Assembly (NCBI GenBank): GCA_003439945.1
Contig: QVRM01004848.1
Coordinates: 45,333 to 109,332, forward strand
Source: Dermanyssus gallinae
Taxonomy: Eukaryota > Arthropoda > Arachnida > Mesostigmata > Dermanyssidae
Direction of reading: 5' to 3'
DNA: 64,000 nucleotides
The position numbers and the translations under genes are program-made. The notes beneath the pieces are model-generated. The model did not search any database. It saw nothing but the letters and a program-made list of their open reading frames with translations, and was not told the origin of the DNA. Positions 47,231-58,512 of this stretch are shown one piece after another (position 1 is the first letter of the stretch; every line of letters starts with the position of its first letter).

Positions 47231-48499
47231 TACTTCAACACATTTTAGGTAAACATAATTTACTCATTTGTATATTGGGATCTCATGAAAAAAGAATCAG
47301 CACTAATTGCACGACGTGCCGGAGTGTTTCATCAAGGAAGTGGACTGGACAGCGAGCGGGGTCGAATAACAACACTCTTTGTTCTCGATGGCCCATCTGA
47401 GTGCCCCCTGCAGTGGCTGTTGTTTTAGCAGTATCATGTTTCTTTCATTATAGTGACACGACACCCGGAACCGACGTTTACTAGCCGCAGCTAGGGGATC
47501 AAATAGGGTTCGTCTCAATAACGCCGGGCCGAGGGGGGTAAGAGATCGCCACGCGGACGATGTTGCCGTTGCTCATCTATAATATTAATATTAACAATAA
47601 TTATAATAATATGCTTACACGGCAAAAGCCTTGTCTGAAATGTGACTGTCTCATGCACGGTGGCGTTATTATACCTTCGTCACAGCTTTGTCGAGTGCGG
47701 ATAGACCGTAGAACACGCAGATTCGAAACAGCGTAAAAAAATATCTCGAGCTGTCAAAAACCACTTCATGCCTATTGCTTTGTAGACACTGGATCCTACA
47801 AGTGTCGGCATCGCCAAGTTCTTGAGGGATATCGCAAAGCGTACGGAGGATACTACGAGCACTTGACGTCATTATCTACTTGTAGTGGGAACGAATTCGA
47901 ATACAAGAACAGGGAATTCTACTAAAAGCGTCATGGTCTGATGCGAAATCAACTAACAACAGTAAAGACGTTCTCTCAGCACAATGTTACGAACTGCACA
48001 CAAATGTTAATGATATTAGCAACAACAACAACGCCAGAAAGGTAAAATTACTTATTAATGTAATTAGGAAGATGTTAGTCTCATAGTCATACGTCATCCT
48101 TATCGACTGGGACATTGCACGAATTCAACGGCACTTTAGATCAATGTCTGTATTTGTGTGGCAGTATATGTTTGTGTTTTTGCTGTTTGCATGTGAATTT
48201 GCCTAGAATTCTGAACTCCCTTCCCGTCGCTGCTGTTGGTTTCATTTCTGTAACTGTTGCTACTCATTTGAGTTATACACTATTGTGGTCGCTATATTTG
48301 ACACCGTCCTTTAGCTATCTCAATCTCATATCGCATTTTCCTTCCACTGCTCAACTAGCTATTTCCTTGGGAATTCCACACCCGCCTTATGAGTAGATAA
48401 CAGTGTGCAGTTTTGCAACGAGAGTACCTTACGTTATCGAAATCGCAACCTGACTGATGAAAACGTAAATCCTCGCGGAAACTACGCTGGAAGCGCAGT
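47231..48499. other. Unassigned interval
   Basis: No convincing gene. 48115-48396 has a 93-codon plus-strand frame (hydrophobic, contains NLPRILNSLPVA) that may belong to the LINE tail that follows, but it is not clear. Confidence 0.35.
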
Positions 48500-48508
48500 T
48501 TCGCGTTT

Positions 48509-48900
48509 ATATATATATATATATCTTGTATATAGACTGCCCGTCGTATGGGAGAGTATCCCGCATGAAATCCGTCACTCGAAGTCCCTGACCTGCTTTA
48601 CCCGAGACGGTCAAAATATGGCTTTTAAATAGGAATACATGACGGAGAAAGGGAATCTACTGAGAGCGATGATCTAATTTCTTAGTTTTCACCTGTCATT
48701 TCGAGTTATAATGTTTATGAAGTTGTAACTCAGTGTGCTCCTTTGCCTTGTATGTCAGTATCGCCAATAATATGGTATAGGTATTATCTGCTGCTTTATC
48801 TTCTTCTTATTCTTCTTTTATTCCCAAACCCTTGTACCACTTTTCATAACGAGAACTTAAGCATGTGAATGTATGCAGTTCCGTAAATAAACCACGTCTG

Positions 48901-48906
<6 letters not shown>
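48509..48906 (+). pseudogene. Extreme C-terminus and 3' UTR of a LINE ORF2
   Basis: After a (TA)n (48509-48525) the frame reads LPVVWESIPHEIRHSKSL and FTRDGQNMAFK before a stop at 48632, matching the WN.LP.EIR.S.S...F end that closes many CR1/Jockey/RTE ORF2 proteins. A T-rich 3' UTR follows and ends CCGTAAATAAACCACGTCTG just before another (TA)n at 48907. Nothing upstream of this motif is preserved. Confidence 0.6.
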
Positions 48907-48954
<48 letters not shown>

Positions 48955-48980
48955 ATTTATATATATATATATATATATAT
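48907..48980. repeat. (TA)n microsatellite after the LINE tail
   Basis: About 37 TA units with two TTA interruptions, directly at the end of the LINE 3' UTR. Confidence 0.95.
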
Positions 48981-49125
48981 AGGAAACATCCGGGTTTAGG
49001 CAATCGTACGGGCATAATGCTAAAAAAGGCTAAAAGCTTGCTTATAAATGGGGAATCTGCAAAAGTGTATATAGACGCGATTTCGTCGCAAGCTTTTTAT
49101 GAAGGAGAGTTAAATAATGTTACAT

Positions 49126-49398
49126 AGTCGCGGCGTGGTCTAGGGTACTAGTGCGCTAGTCATGGTTGTCATTTGCCGGGGTGTCGCCGGCTCGATCCCT
49201 GTTGTCTTTGAGCGATGCTCATTGAGAATAGATGGTGAACCATACTGCTGAGAATCAGCGGCCATGCTGTCACAAGGACTGTTAGGGAAACATTAGATAT
49301 CTCAACATGTCCGCTCTCGGTGCATTGAAGATATATCTCACGGTGAGCTCCAAACCCGTGGGGGACGGAGGATGGTCTAGAATTAAAAACAACTTTTT
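49126..49398 (+). repeat. tRNA-derived SINE, family A, copy 2
   Basis: The head has GTGGTCTAGGGTACTAGTGC (A-box region) and the B-box GGCTCGATCCC. The body TTGAGCGATGCTCATTGAG ... CACAAGGACTGTTAGGG ... GTGCATTGAAGATAT matches copy 1 (22662-22906, minus) across its length. The end is GAATTAAAAACAAC followed by a T/A-rich run. The copies differ by roughly one base in five, so the family is old here. Confidence 0.88.
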
Positions 49399-51784
49399 AA
49401 AAATGTATTTTTTTTTATTTTAAACGGACTAATTCTGCGAGTAGAGAATGAGAAGTGTCTGAGTCGGAGTGTGCACCCTGGAGCTCCAGAAAGATTAGAG
49501 TCCCATCAGACTTGACATCTCGGGCTGTTTTCCCACAGTGTCCGCCTCTTTTCCGCTTCGCGAGTTTTCATCATTAATAGCATAACGTATTGCAAATGGC
49601 TGTACTAGCAGCGGAACGGCCACTGCTTAAAAAACCGGAAGTCACATAGCCTGTGGAAAAGACCGAAATGCGCCCCTTTTAATTTTCAGATTCTCAATGG
49701 TACCCGCACACAACTAGTTACTAACTGTTAACGAAATAATTCATTTAGATGTCTTTAATTGGCCAATCCTAAACTGTACAAACATTGTTGGTAAGTGTAA
49801 ATATATGTAGCCAAATACGTATATGTAAACAAAAAATCAATTTTTTCCTATACGTTTGTCATATCAAAAGCAAACGACCTAGCTAAAAAAGAGTTTGTAA
49901 AAATCAAATTTCTTTGTTGTCACAAGAGAGAGGAGAATGTGCACTTTTTGTGGGGAATGTTGTAATACAATATTGATGGTGGTTCATTCGCAATTGCGCA
50001 GAACTCGAGAATGAATACCGGTCAAAATGTCGGAAACGTAAGAACAATTAAGGTTTTGACTTACTTTAATCATTAACATCTTACGAGAACGAGCAAAACT
50101 GTCGAAAACGAAATCGCCAGGCATTATGCACGTTCTGTAACGGATGAAAAAACAACGTTAGACGCGTCCACTTATGTTTACACTAAACGGTTCTACTAGC
50201 GGCGTATATTGTGGCAACCAGATCTTCAACCAAATCAACGGAGGTCTCTTAGACAAGGTTCTTTAGGTAGCGCCTGCGAATTATCTTGCCATTTGAGTAG
50301 AACGTACGTTGAGGTGGAGGGAGTCTATTGAGTCATGAGCGGGCAGACAACGCAAACAGCTTTGCTTTCATCTTCGCTTTGTTAATAGATTGGACCTTTG
50401 TGTGTACTCTATTAGCGTTCTGTTACAGAGTAGTGCAGGCCCTACGCTTCGTGATGGGCCAATTCATAAAGGCAGGAGAAAGCAGACATGCATTTCTTCT
50501 ATGGAGCAACGAACGGTAACGCGTGTTGTTGCTTCGTTTGCTTGATATATACCTGATTCGTTGAGATTGTCGGTTGAGCGTTAGTGCACAGTTAGTAATG
50601 CAAAACTAAATTATGTTAAGGTCATTAGTACGACGCCGGGCGACCTCGGACGGTAAGAACGCCAAATATGCATAAACCTGTCGTTCAAGACATAATAGAC
50701 GGCCTTTTTATGAGCATTAGATTTGCGTGTTGGCAGGTGTTGCCGCGAGTTCTCGTACCGGGCGTAATGTACTTACCGACGAAGAAGTGTTCGAGCTCTG
50801 CGGCCTACTGACTGCGAACAACCTGTTGAGTTTGGCAGACAGATGAAACCCGCCGGAGTTGCCTGCGCGTGTACTTTTTACAAATAACGCCTTCACACAA
50901 AGGAGCGTTTAATGCACACAATTCTTGTTGGTGTGCCAACAATAATCTGCCACCTTGCACGCCAGTATCACTCTACCGTAAATGTCTGGACTGGCATAGT
51001 GAACAACTACCTTATCGTCCCTTATCTGCTTACCGAAAAGTTAAACAGGACTGGACGTTTCAGATGTTACTCAAAGTTAACAGGTAGGTAAGTTAGCTCG
51101 CGGGCTCACCTAACTGTTACCTCCTAGAATCCGCTGATTGACCGAGACAGGCCCAGTGAGTGTCGAGATCGCCCGACCTATGAAAAATATTTTGTTTCGG
51201 ACCACTTAAAAGGTCTCATCTACGAGATCCTCGTTGATTCGATTGAAAGTCCGGTCGTTAGAATATCAGCCATTGTTAGAAGCGTTTAGGAGATATCTGA
51301 TATATTTTAACGCGTAAGACAAAATTGTTGTCTTAGCCGCAATAATCAGCAATTTCTCAACGCAAAATCTTAGCTGCGCGTGTGCACTCACATTCGCTAT
51401 ATTTTTTCGTTATTCAATTGTTTTCGAACTAGAAAAGGAACCGCAATCAATTCAGCATTATCTACAATCAATATAATAATTCCCTTAAGACATTTTCCGT
51501 TCCTCTGCCTTACGTATTTGAACGAGTTTTATAACCCTCTAAAATATGAACGCTGCTACCTGATTAAGTGAATATACACTGACTTGAAATGTGCCTGAGA
51601 GATCTATTTGCAATGGCAGCAAACGCTGTGTCATAACATAGCGATCATTTAGCTGGATTTTCATCGATACGTGGATATGTGCGCTGCATCGCCGCCGTAG
51701 CCAGGCGAGGCAAAAACAGCAAACGGACAGAAGAAAAATTAACGCGCGACAGAGGGAGATAGCAAGAAATAGCAAGACTGACAG
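49399..51784. other. Unassigned interval, no gene seen
   Basis: About 2.4 kb with short frames only. No repeats shared with the rest of the window were noticed. Confidence 0.4.
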
Positions 51785-51821
<37 letters not shown>

Positions 51822-52260
51822 TGAAAAGAAGTCTAGTCTTTCGCGAGTTCACACAACGTGTTCGGGTTGGCCAAGCCTGGCAAACTTTCTTTGACGACTC
51901 AACCCCCGCCCGCCCGCATGCAGAAAGAAGCCGCGTAATGCGGCGGATAGCAGGCGGCGTCGGCGGCGGCGGCGGCGGTGTTTATGGTCGCTGTCGGAGT
52001 ACGTGCCTTTGCCCACGGTCCCAATCACTCACCGCCGGCCGTCGACTGTGCAAGTCGCGCTCCACTCAACAAGTGGCGAACGTTCGTTACTAACGCTGCG
52101 GCTATAACTGCGGTTAATACGAGAGCGACTTCTGCTGATGCTGCTGCTGCTGCTGCTTTGACTCGAAACCACCACCACCACCACCACTTTGAACTGTACT
52201 GGCACCATTGCTTTGACTGCATACGACTTGTGCTACTACTACTACTACTACTACATGCAC
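51785..52260. repeat. Microsatellite cluster in CpG-rich DNA
   Basis: (TA)n then (GA)n at 51785-51821; (GGC)n at 51955-51978; (GCT)n at 52136-52157; (CAC)n at 52170-52188; (TAC)n at 52231-52254. 51895-52080 is GC- and CpG-rich. This could be a promoter or 5' exon of a host gene, but no protein or TATA element supports it. Homopolymer-like protein runs seen in all frames here are repeat artefacts. Confidence 0.85.
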
Positions 52261-53692
52261 GCACTAGACGCGGACGATGTCAAAGAGGAAAATACCCACA
52301 TAGAAAAAAAAATTGGCATTCGGCCTAGCATACGTACGCACGTCTGCCTAACTACTCTACCTCTACTACAATTAGTTGAAGCATAGTTAGTCGGCTCGCC
52401 TTTTCATCGTGTGGGGCGAGGCGATCCTCAAATGCATATGTCTCATCGTCTTGCTATGTGCTATTTTTTGTCGATTCGTCTTACTTTAATACGATAGTCA
52501 CCCATCAACATCAATTTGTATTCAGTCTGCAGCTCGTCCACTTGCTCTGACATCAGTGAGCGTTGTCTGTCACAGTCGTCTTGAAGTCTGTCCCATCTGT
52601 CTCTAAAACGCAATAGAAAGCGGTGCGCTTGGCACTATCCTTCGGCAACGTATTGAACGCGAGGCAAGTGGGACTCTTGTCAAAGCTTTTCCAAACCGAC
52701 ATAGCTGCTGTTCGAAACAACCAATAGATGCATACCTGCACTAGATACTATTCCGTCTCGCCCTGCATTGCCTCGTACGATCGGCCAAATGTATGATATT
52801 AGCCATTTCATCTAATACGCGGCCTACGTGCAAACATAACCAACATGGCAGTGGTTGCCACTGCCGAATAGACTCGGCTGACTCTAATTGCCAGTTGCCA
52901 TTGTGTGCGTTTGAGGTGTGTACTTGAACGCGAGGATGCCCCTGATCGGCGATCGAGACATTAAGCACGATCGAGTTCGCCACCAAGGTCAATAGACGCC
53001 CGTTTGTTGTTGTAATGCTTATTTTACCTAGATCACTCACTACTATGGAAAGTAGTCGACGGTCCTTACTTCGATTGGCATCTTGGACGATTTGCGAAGA
53101 CTGTCTCTTTTTCTGATTTAATTTTATTTCAATGAGCTTGAGGGTGCCTGCTGGCTGTCATTGGCTCCAGTATTAGTATCCTGTATTCCCCAGAGTCAGC
53201 CGCTCCCTTGACTTATCAAAAGAACTCCGTGTATGTTTTACCTCACACGTTGATGGTCTCCACCATTCCTGTTGTTAGCGATTTCCTTAATATTATTGGC
53301 GTCGGGTATTCTTGGTCTAGTCGTCCAGAAGTCTTTAGGTTTTTCCCATCATTTATATTTGTATTGTTTGAACAACGTGATTATGACGTGCTTCGCCTCC
53401 CACTACGATGCCATTTGTTAGCGTTCTATCACATTTTTAGTCTTATCTTTATTTATTAGCACCAGTGTCTTTATGCTTCTGCCGTTTTGGTTACGGCATC
53501 AATCATCATTGTCATAGAGGGGTTTCTTGGGTGGCGCTCGACGCTGGTGTAATCTGCTCATCCGGAGCACCTGCTTTTTGTCTGTATTGCTTTGTGGGCA
53601 TTCCTCGCAATTGTAAGTACCTCCTGCGCCGTTCCATTAATTCTTCCATTTGATTCACGAGGACCCTTGTCCACCTTGAGGATCCTTAGCCT
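52261..53692. other. Unassigned interval, no gene seen
   Basis: Short frames only (up to 99 codons at 52741-53040, minus, without a recognised domain). Confidence 0.35.
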
Positions 53693-53862
53693 GTCGAGCC
53701 CGGTGGCGTAGTGTTTGCGCCCTCGCAGCCGGAGGAGACACAAAGGTGCGCGGGTTCGAGCCCCACCGTTGCGCATTTGTATTAATGGGGTCCGTCTATG
53801 AAGCAAAACAGTTCTGTGGAAATTAAATCTTAGCTGAGGGTCAGCCTGAAAACTTTACTAGA
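53693..53862 (+). repeat. tRNA-derived SINE, family B, copy 3 (most complete)
   Basis: Starts GTCGAGCCCGGTGGCGTAGT (A-box region), B-box GCGGGTTCGAGCCCC, then GCGCATTTGTATTAATGGGG, TCCGTCTATGAAGC and TAGCTGAGGGTCAGCC. It matches copy 1 (26414-26573) in reverse complement. Flanks GATCCTTAGCCT (left) and GATATTTAGCCT (right) agree in 10 of 12 bases and may be a worn target-site duplication. Confidence 0.92.
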
Positions 53863-56331
53863 TATTTAGCCTTCTAAAAGTTATATTCCATGTCCTCATC
53901 GATCTGTTATTACCCGATACCGTGCCATAAGTTAATATGTTATACCGCATACTGTGCAGCTATAATATCCACGGCGCTGTCCTGTCTAAATGCCCGTTTA
54001 AGATGCCATTTGAGCTATCGTGGCGGGCAAACTGTTGTTTCTCGACCGATCGTTACCCGAGTGAATGAGCCGGTGGCTCGGCGCCAAGAAGTTTGAATGT
54101 TGACTAAGAAGTGTGGAAAATCTCACTTTTCAGGCGTTGACAGACGGGAGAAGTCAGAGTTGTGAAGTAATTTAATAAGGCGCGGGCGCTTTAGCAAACA
54201 TTTTGCTATATTATATGTAACTGTCCGTTACGATAGTCGTAGGAGAGATTTCTATGAAGGTGCTACGACAGCTAGTTCTAGAGGAGGAAGACCCCAACTA
54301 CGAATTATCTACTACTACTACTACTACGACTACTACCACTACTGCCACAACTACCACCACTACTAAGGCTAGTTGAGACTTGTTGCAGCCGCTACTGGTG
54401 ACTCTATGTCTCTATTTCGTCTTCCGACTTGCCTCGATGCTTGGACTCGGTTTCAACGCATTAACCCCATTCAGAGTTTGGTAAATGACCCCACACCGAC
54501 ATAGCAGGCTGCCCTCTGCCTGAAGCGTCGCCGTCGGCCGCTGACCACGTCAAGTGTTCGCCGCGTTGTTGCTTCGGCCGTTCTGCTGACGAGTGTCTGT
54601 GCCGCTTCGCGCCGGTCCAGCGGCTCGGGCCCGGCCGGCCGGCTGCCTAAGGCAGCATATAGCTGGATATACCGCTGAGTGGGGTACCGTAAAGGGCTCT
54701 TGAGGAGATCCTTGACGAGGCGGGAGCGGGGGGGGGAGGGGGGCGGAAGGAGGGGTAGTGTGGTTGGCGTTAAACCCGCTTTCTGTATGACTTGAGACAG
54801 GGCGGAAAGAAACGGAAAAGCAAACCGCAGTCCGCACATGCGTAGCAACAATTTCCGACACCACCAGCCCTTTCTTTCTTTCTTGTCACGCCTATATACA
54901 GCCGCAACAGCAGCGCAATAAGGAACAGAAAGAGGATAAGAGCCAAATGAAATACGGCCTAACTCGAAGTGTGACTGCTGTCTGCCTCTTCGCGCTTGCA
55001 AATAGCGAACAACGACGACACATTTTGTTTGTTTCGTACAATATATTTGCTAACCCCGAAACCCCGACGACGCTGTTTGACGCCGCTTGACGACCTCTTA
55101 CAAAAGTGTCTAGGCGAACGTCCAATTAAAACACAACAATAAATTGGAGACGTTGACAATATCAGAAAAAAAAGAACATTGAGCTTAGTCTATAGAGGAC
55201 GCGCTGCAAGCACTAAAGCGAAAAGGTCATAAAGTACAATATACTGTGACACCTACAAAGAAACAGGCAGAAATCAACAGCGCGAATATCTGTAATTGGT
55301 CGAGCACAAAACTGCTCACATTTTATAGTATATTTTGTAGTAAATCTTGTACTTAATAAACGCATACGTGTGAGCACGCGTGCATGTAAACGTGGTTAAA
55401 ATATTATTCTGCTCTGTTATTGGGAGCCTGTTCATATCGTTCAAAAATGACATTTGACATAATCCTCGTCGTTAGACCCCATAGTAGCTCGATATAGCAT
55501 GCAATAAATACAAACGTAATATTACGTACAATTAAAAATATTGGCTTTCTGTAGACCTGTATAAAACATACTATAAAATTGCCTTTATTATTACTCACGG
55601 GAGGGGGGGGGAGTAAAAACTAGCAATATAGGCATTTATTGCGGTTTTACAACGTCGGATGCCTGTAAGTAGTTGTAACTGTGACAAATAACATTTAAAA
55701 ATAATATGATATATAGAGGACGCTTCAAAAAAGATACGCTCATGAACATCCTTAGGCTAAAAGTAACGGCGTACACCTTTAAGAAAAAACAGCCGTAAGT
55801 AGATTCACTATACCCACCCCGTACTCTTTGAAGTAATATACAAGCAGAGTTGAAAAGAGCTCGAGGAGACAATCATTTTCATTGGATTCGCACCGCGCAC
55901 TACCGGCCTACACTTGCAGTTAGGTTTTCGGCAATGCCGTCTGCGTGTGCATATCACATTTTTTAGTTATTCCTTTATAGGAACAACAGTTGTATGTCTT
56001 ATACAGACGGAAACATGTTTACTAATTAGCTTGTCGAGGCAGGATCAGATACACTGCAATAAGAAACCGTTACAATAACTGTAAAAGGATTTATACTACC
56101 TACTGTTTTTTTATTACTTGTATTGAAATGTGTATATAATAACGAAAAAATGCCAGCAAGCATTGCGCTAATTCGAATCTAGGTTATCTGGACTATCATA
56201 TTGAAGACGTTGTTGCTCATCGTAAAATTGGTGCCTATCTCGCGTATTACCGCCATGGTAGAGGCGTATCTCATAAAAAAAAGGGCTGGAAATAAACTCA
56301 CGCAAAACCAAGACGATTAAGTGTCGTCGCG
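53863..56331. other. Unassigned interval with CpG-rich and simple-repeat DNA
   Basis: (ACT/ACC)n at 54308-54365. 54480-54900 is GC- and CpG-rich, with a G-run cluster at 54721-54755. The 176-codon minus-strand frame over this part (54471-55001) is Arg/Pro/Ser-rich without domains and is probably non-coding. No gene recognised. Confidence 0.4.
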
Positions 56332-57172
56332 GTGGGCGTTTTAGCTGCAAACGACATTATTCGTTGCTGCGGGAAGCCATTGGAGTTCGTAAACTCTTTC
56401 CCATACTTGGGTCTCCGGATTCACTACAGGGGAACATCGTTTACTACACACATCGAGAACAGTGTTAACTCGGCATTGGCAGCTCTCTACGGAGGGGTCG
56501 GAGATGTACCGCGACTTACCGTCGGTACGGCAGTGCGCTTGTTTATGTTAAAAACTCTGCCAAAGTTGGCGTATAGTTTAGAGAGAGTGTGGCAATACCT
56601 ATCTCAAGCTAATTTTAATTTGCTTGAAAAGTGCTTCACACTATACATGAAGCGAGTACTCTGTTTTTTTACTCAAGGCGAGAAGCCGTTTTGTGTATGT
56701 AAAATTGGACTGTGCGCCGATGGTGGAGATGCTTCGGCTTAGGCTGCGTATGCCTTTGACGGAGCCACTTAACCTTTTCTTGGGAGAGTGGCGACGCAAA
56801 TTCACGGAGACAGCGACGTAGGTAAGAACGCTCGACGTCTTTAAGTCTCCTTGGTTGTGGGCTTGTGGGCCGGGGTGGCCTGCAATGACAGGCATGTATA
56901 TACCAGGTACATCGTACACGGGTTCCATCACCTCGTATGCTCCCGTAGGGAGTTTCATGAAGACTATAGTTCTCAGTGTATCTGTCGGTTCTGCTCGCAG
57001 CAATGCGCTATTTATCACGCGGTTGATTGTCTGGCACTGCAACGAAGATATTTACACTTCTTCTCTCGGTGGAACGGCAGGACAGCAAATATTTATGTTT
57101 AATAATAACATGAACTATTTTGTACATATTCTATTTAAGTGAAATAAATATGATTGATTGATTGATTGAAGA
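56332..57172 (+). pseudogene. LINE ORF2 C-terminal part with (TGAT)n tail
   Basis: The frame 56332-56742 reads FVNSFPYLGLRIHYRGTSF, TTHIENSVNSALAALYGGVG and LKTLPKLAYSLERVWQYLS, the connection region after the RT palm. It is organised like 33640-33900 of element I (FVNKFTYLGVTI...). After a frameshift the end (56851-57102) has a Cys/His-rich segment SSQCICRFCSQQCAIYHAVD, resembling CCRCARCLGHCDRYHAAAC of element I. The 3' UTR ends AAATAAATATGATTGATTGA at 57147-57170. It is 5'-truncated and belongs to the same broad LINE group as element I but to another family, since the 3' tails differ. Confidence 0.75.
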
Positions 57173-58251
57173 CAGTGAGCACTTCAATGAATACGCCGAA
57201 ATTTAACAGCAATAATCAACTTGGTAGTAAATCACTGCCATTGCCGTAAGGTTAGGAACAAACTACCATCTTGCTTTGCCAACATATTTACGAGGCAATT
57301 AATATGCTTTGTTGATTAAACAGGATAACGCAGCTCTAGCCAATGATGTATGTGGCTACATAACCTAAGTGTTAAAGTAAACGCGAGACTCAACTAAGTA
57401 TATATATACATGTATAAGATTAATTTACATATAGTTATAACATCACGCTGATCGCGCACGTAGTTCCCCTGAAACAGCGGTTTCGCGCGATTTGCTGGTA
57501 GTTTTACGAATACTGCACGTCACCGATTTCGTATTAGCAACGACCGTGAAAAAAAATCTGCCTACTTAGGCAGCGCATGACTAGCCGTGTTGTTAACAAC
57601 AACGCCTGTCGTGTCGGCATTCAGGTGTTGTTCGCTGCAGTCCGGCAGGCCGACGGGTTCGGAACGCCGCTACACGAAAGCAGGCCGTGTTGTTGTCGAT
57701 ATATCGGATCGACTTTCGGCTGACCTTCTGGCTATTGGCAAAACACTGCAATAAAAGCGCTGACGCTTGCCGATCAGTGACTCGGATAGCGTGTATGGTG
57801 GTCGTCGTTCGTCGCCGCCTCGTTGCGCGGATAGCCTGCAGCCACCGCAGACACAACGGGCTGCGCCGGCGCGGTGATCCCGCAACCCCAAAAATGCCTT
57901 TTCCTTCTTGCTAGTGGCCCGTAGTGTACGTTGCGTCCGCTGCAATCCTGCTGCTGACACACCACGCCACCATGAAATATTGGCCGACACGCACATGCAA
58001 ATCTAGGAAAAGCTAGTGCTTCGCTAGTGCCGTCAGATATTGTGTATGCATGCATGTAGGTCAAGGTATCCGAGTTAATCGCAGCTCAATATTCTAATCG
58101 ACAACACGAGTTGTGATGTAGAATTGTAAAACTTAGGATTCTAATCGACATGAGTCGGATAGTGCAAGCGCACCACGCTATGTCCGAGACGTAACTTCAC
58201 GTACATACACATATCTGTATTTAGCGTCAACTGCCTGCATACCTGCTTAAT
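57173..58251. other. Unassigned interval, CpG-rich in the middle
   Basis: 57580-57990 is GC- and CpG-rich with overlapping open frames of about 75-108 codons on both strands, none with a recognisable domain. Confidence 0.35.
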
Positions 58252-58497
58252 TTTTTTTTTTTTTTTTTTAAGAACTAACTGGGAAATGCGGTACGCACAC
58301 ACGGACACCACCGCAGGAAACTCGTCTGCAAGTGTGGGCCGGTAGTGTGGGGCTCCAACCCACTAAAAACCAGTCATGTCCTAATCCCCAATCGATCGGG
58401 AACTGCATAAGCATAACTTCAAACGATCGAAGGGGGAGAGTAGTTTAAGCATTTAGCTATCCCGGGATGCCCCGCGGGATGATGTCGTGCAGTAACG
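58252..58497 (-). mobile_element. 246-bp retro-insertion with poly-A tail and perfect 15-bp target-site duplication
   Basis: It is flanked by GCATACCTGCTTAAT at 58237-58251 and 58498-58512, identical in all 15 bases. On the minus strand it ends in a run of 18 or more A (plus-strand T-run at 58252-58270). Its 3' half matches the tail of the R1-like LINE at 43936-44080 (GTGGGTTGGAGCCCCACACT), and the other half matches 42253-42385. It is either a 5'-truncated R1-like LINE or a SINE that shares the LINE tail. No A/B boxes were seen. Confidence 0.93.
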
Positions 58498-58512
58498 GCA
58501 TACCTGCTTAAT

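Noticed and set aside
51960..52330. Frames with runs of His, Ala, Leu or Tyr that look like low-complexity proteins
   Set aside because: Produced by trinucleotide repeats (GCT, CAC, TAC) in all frames.
54471..55001. 176-codon minus-strand open frame
   Set aside because: Arg/Pro/Ser-rich composition from GC-rich DNA, no domain, and equally long frames on other strands and frames.
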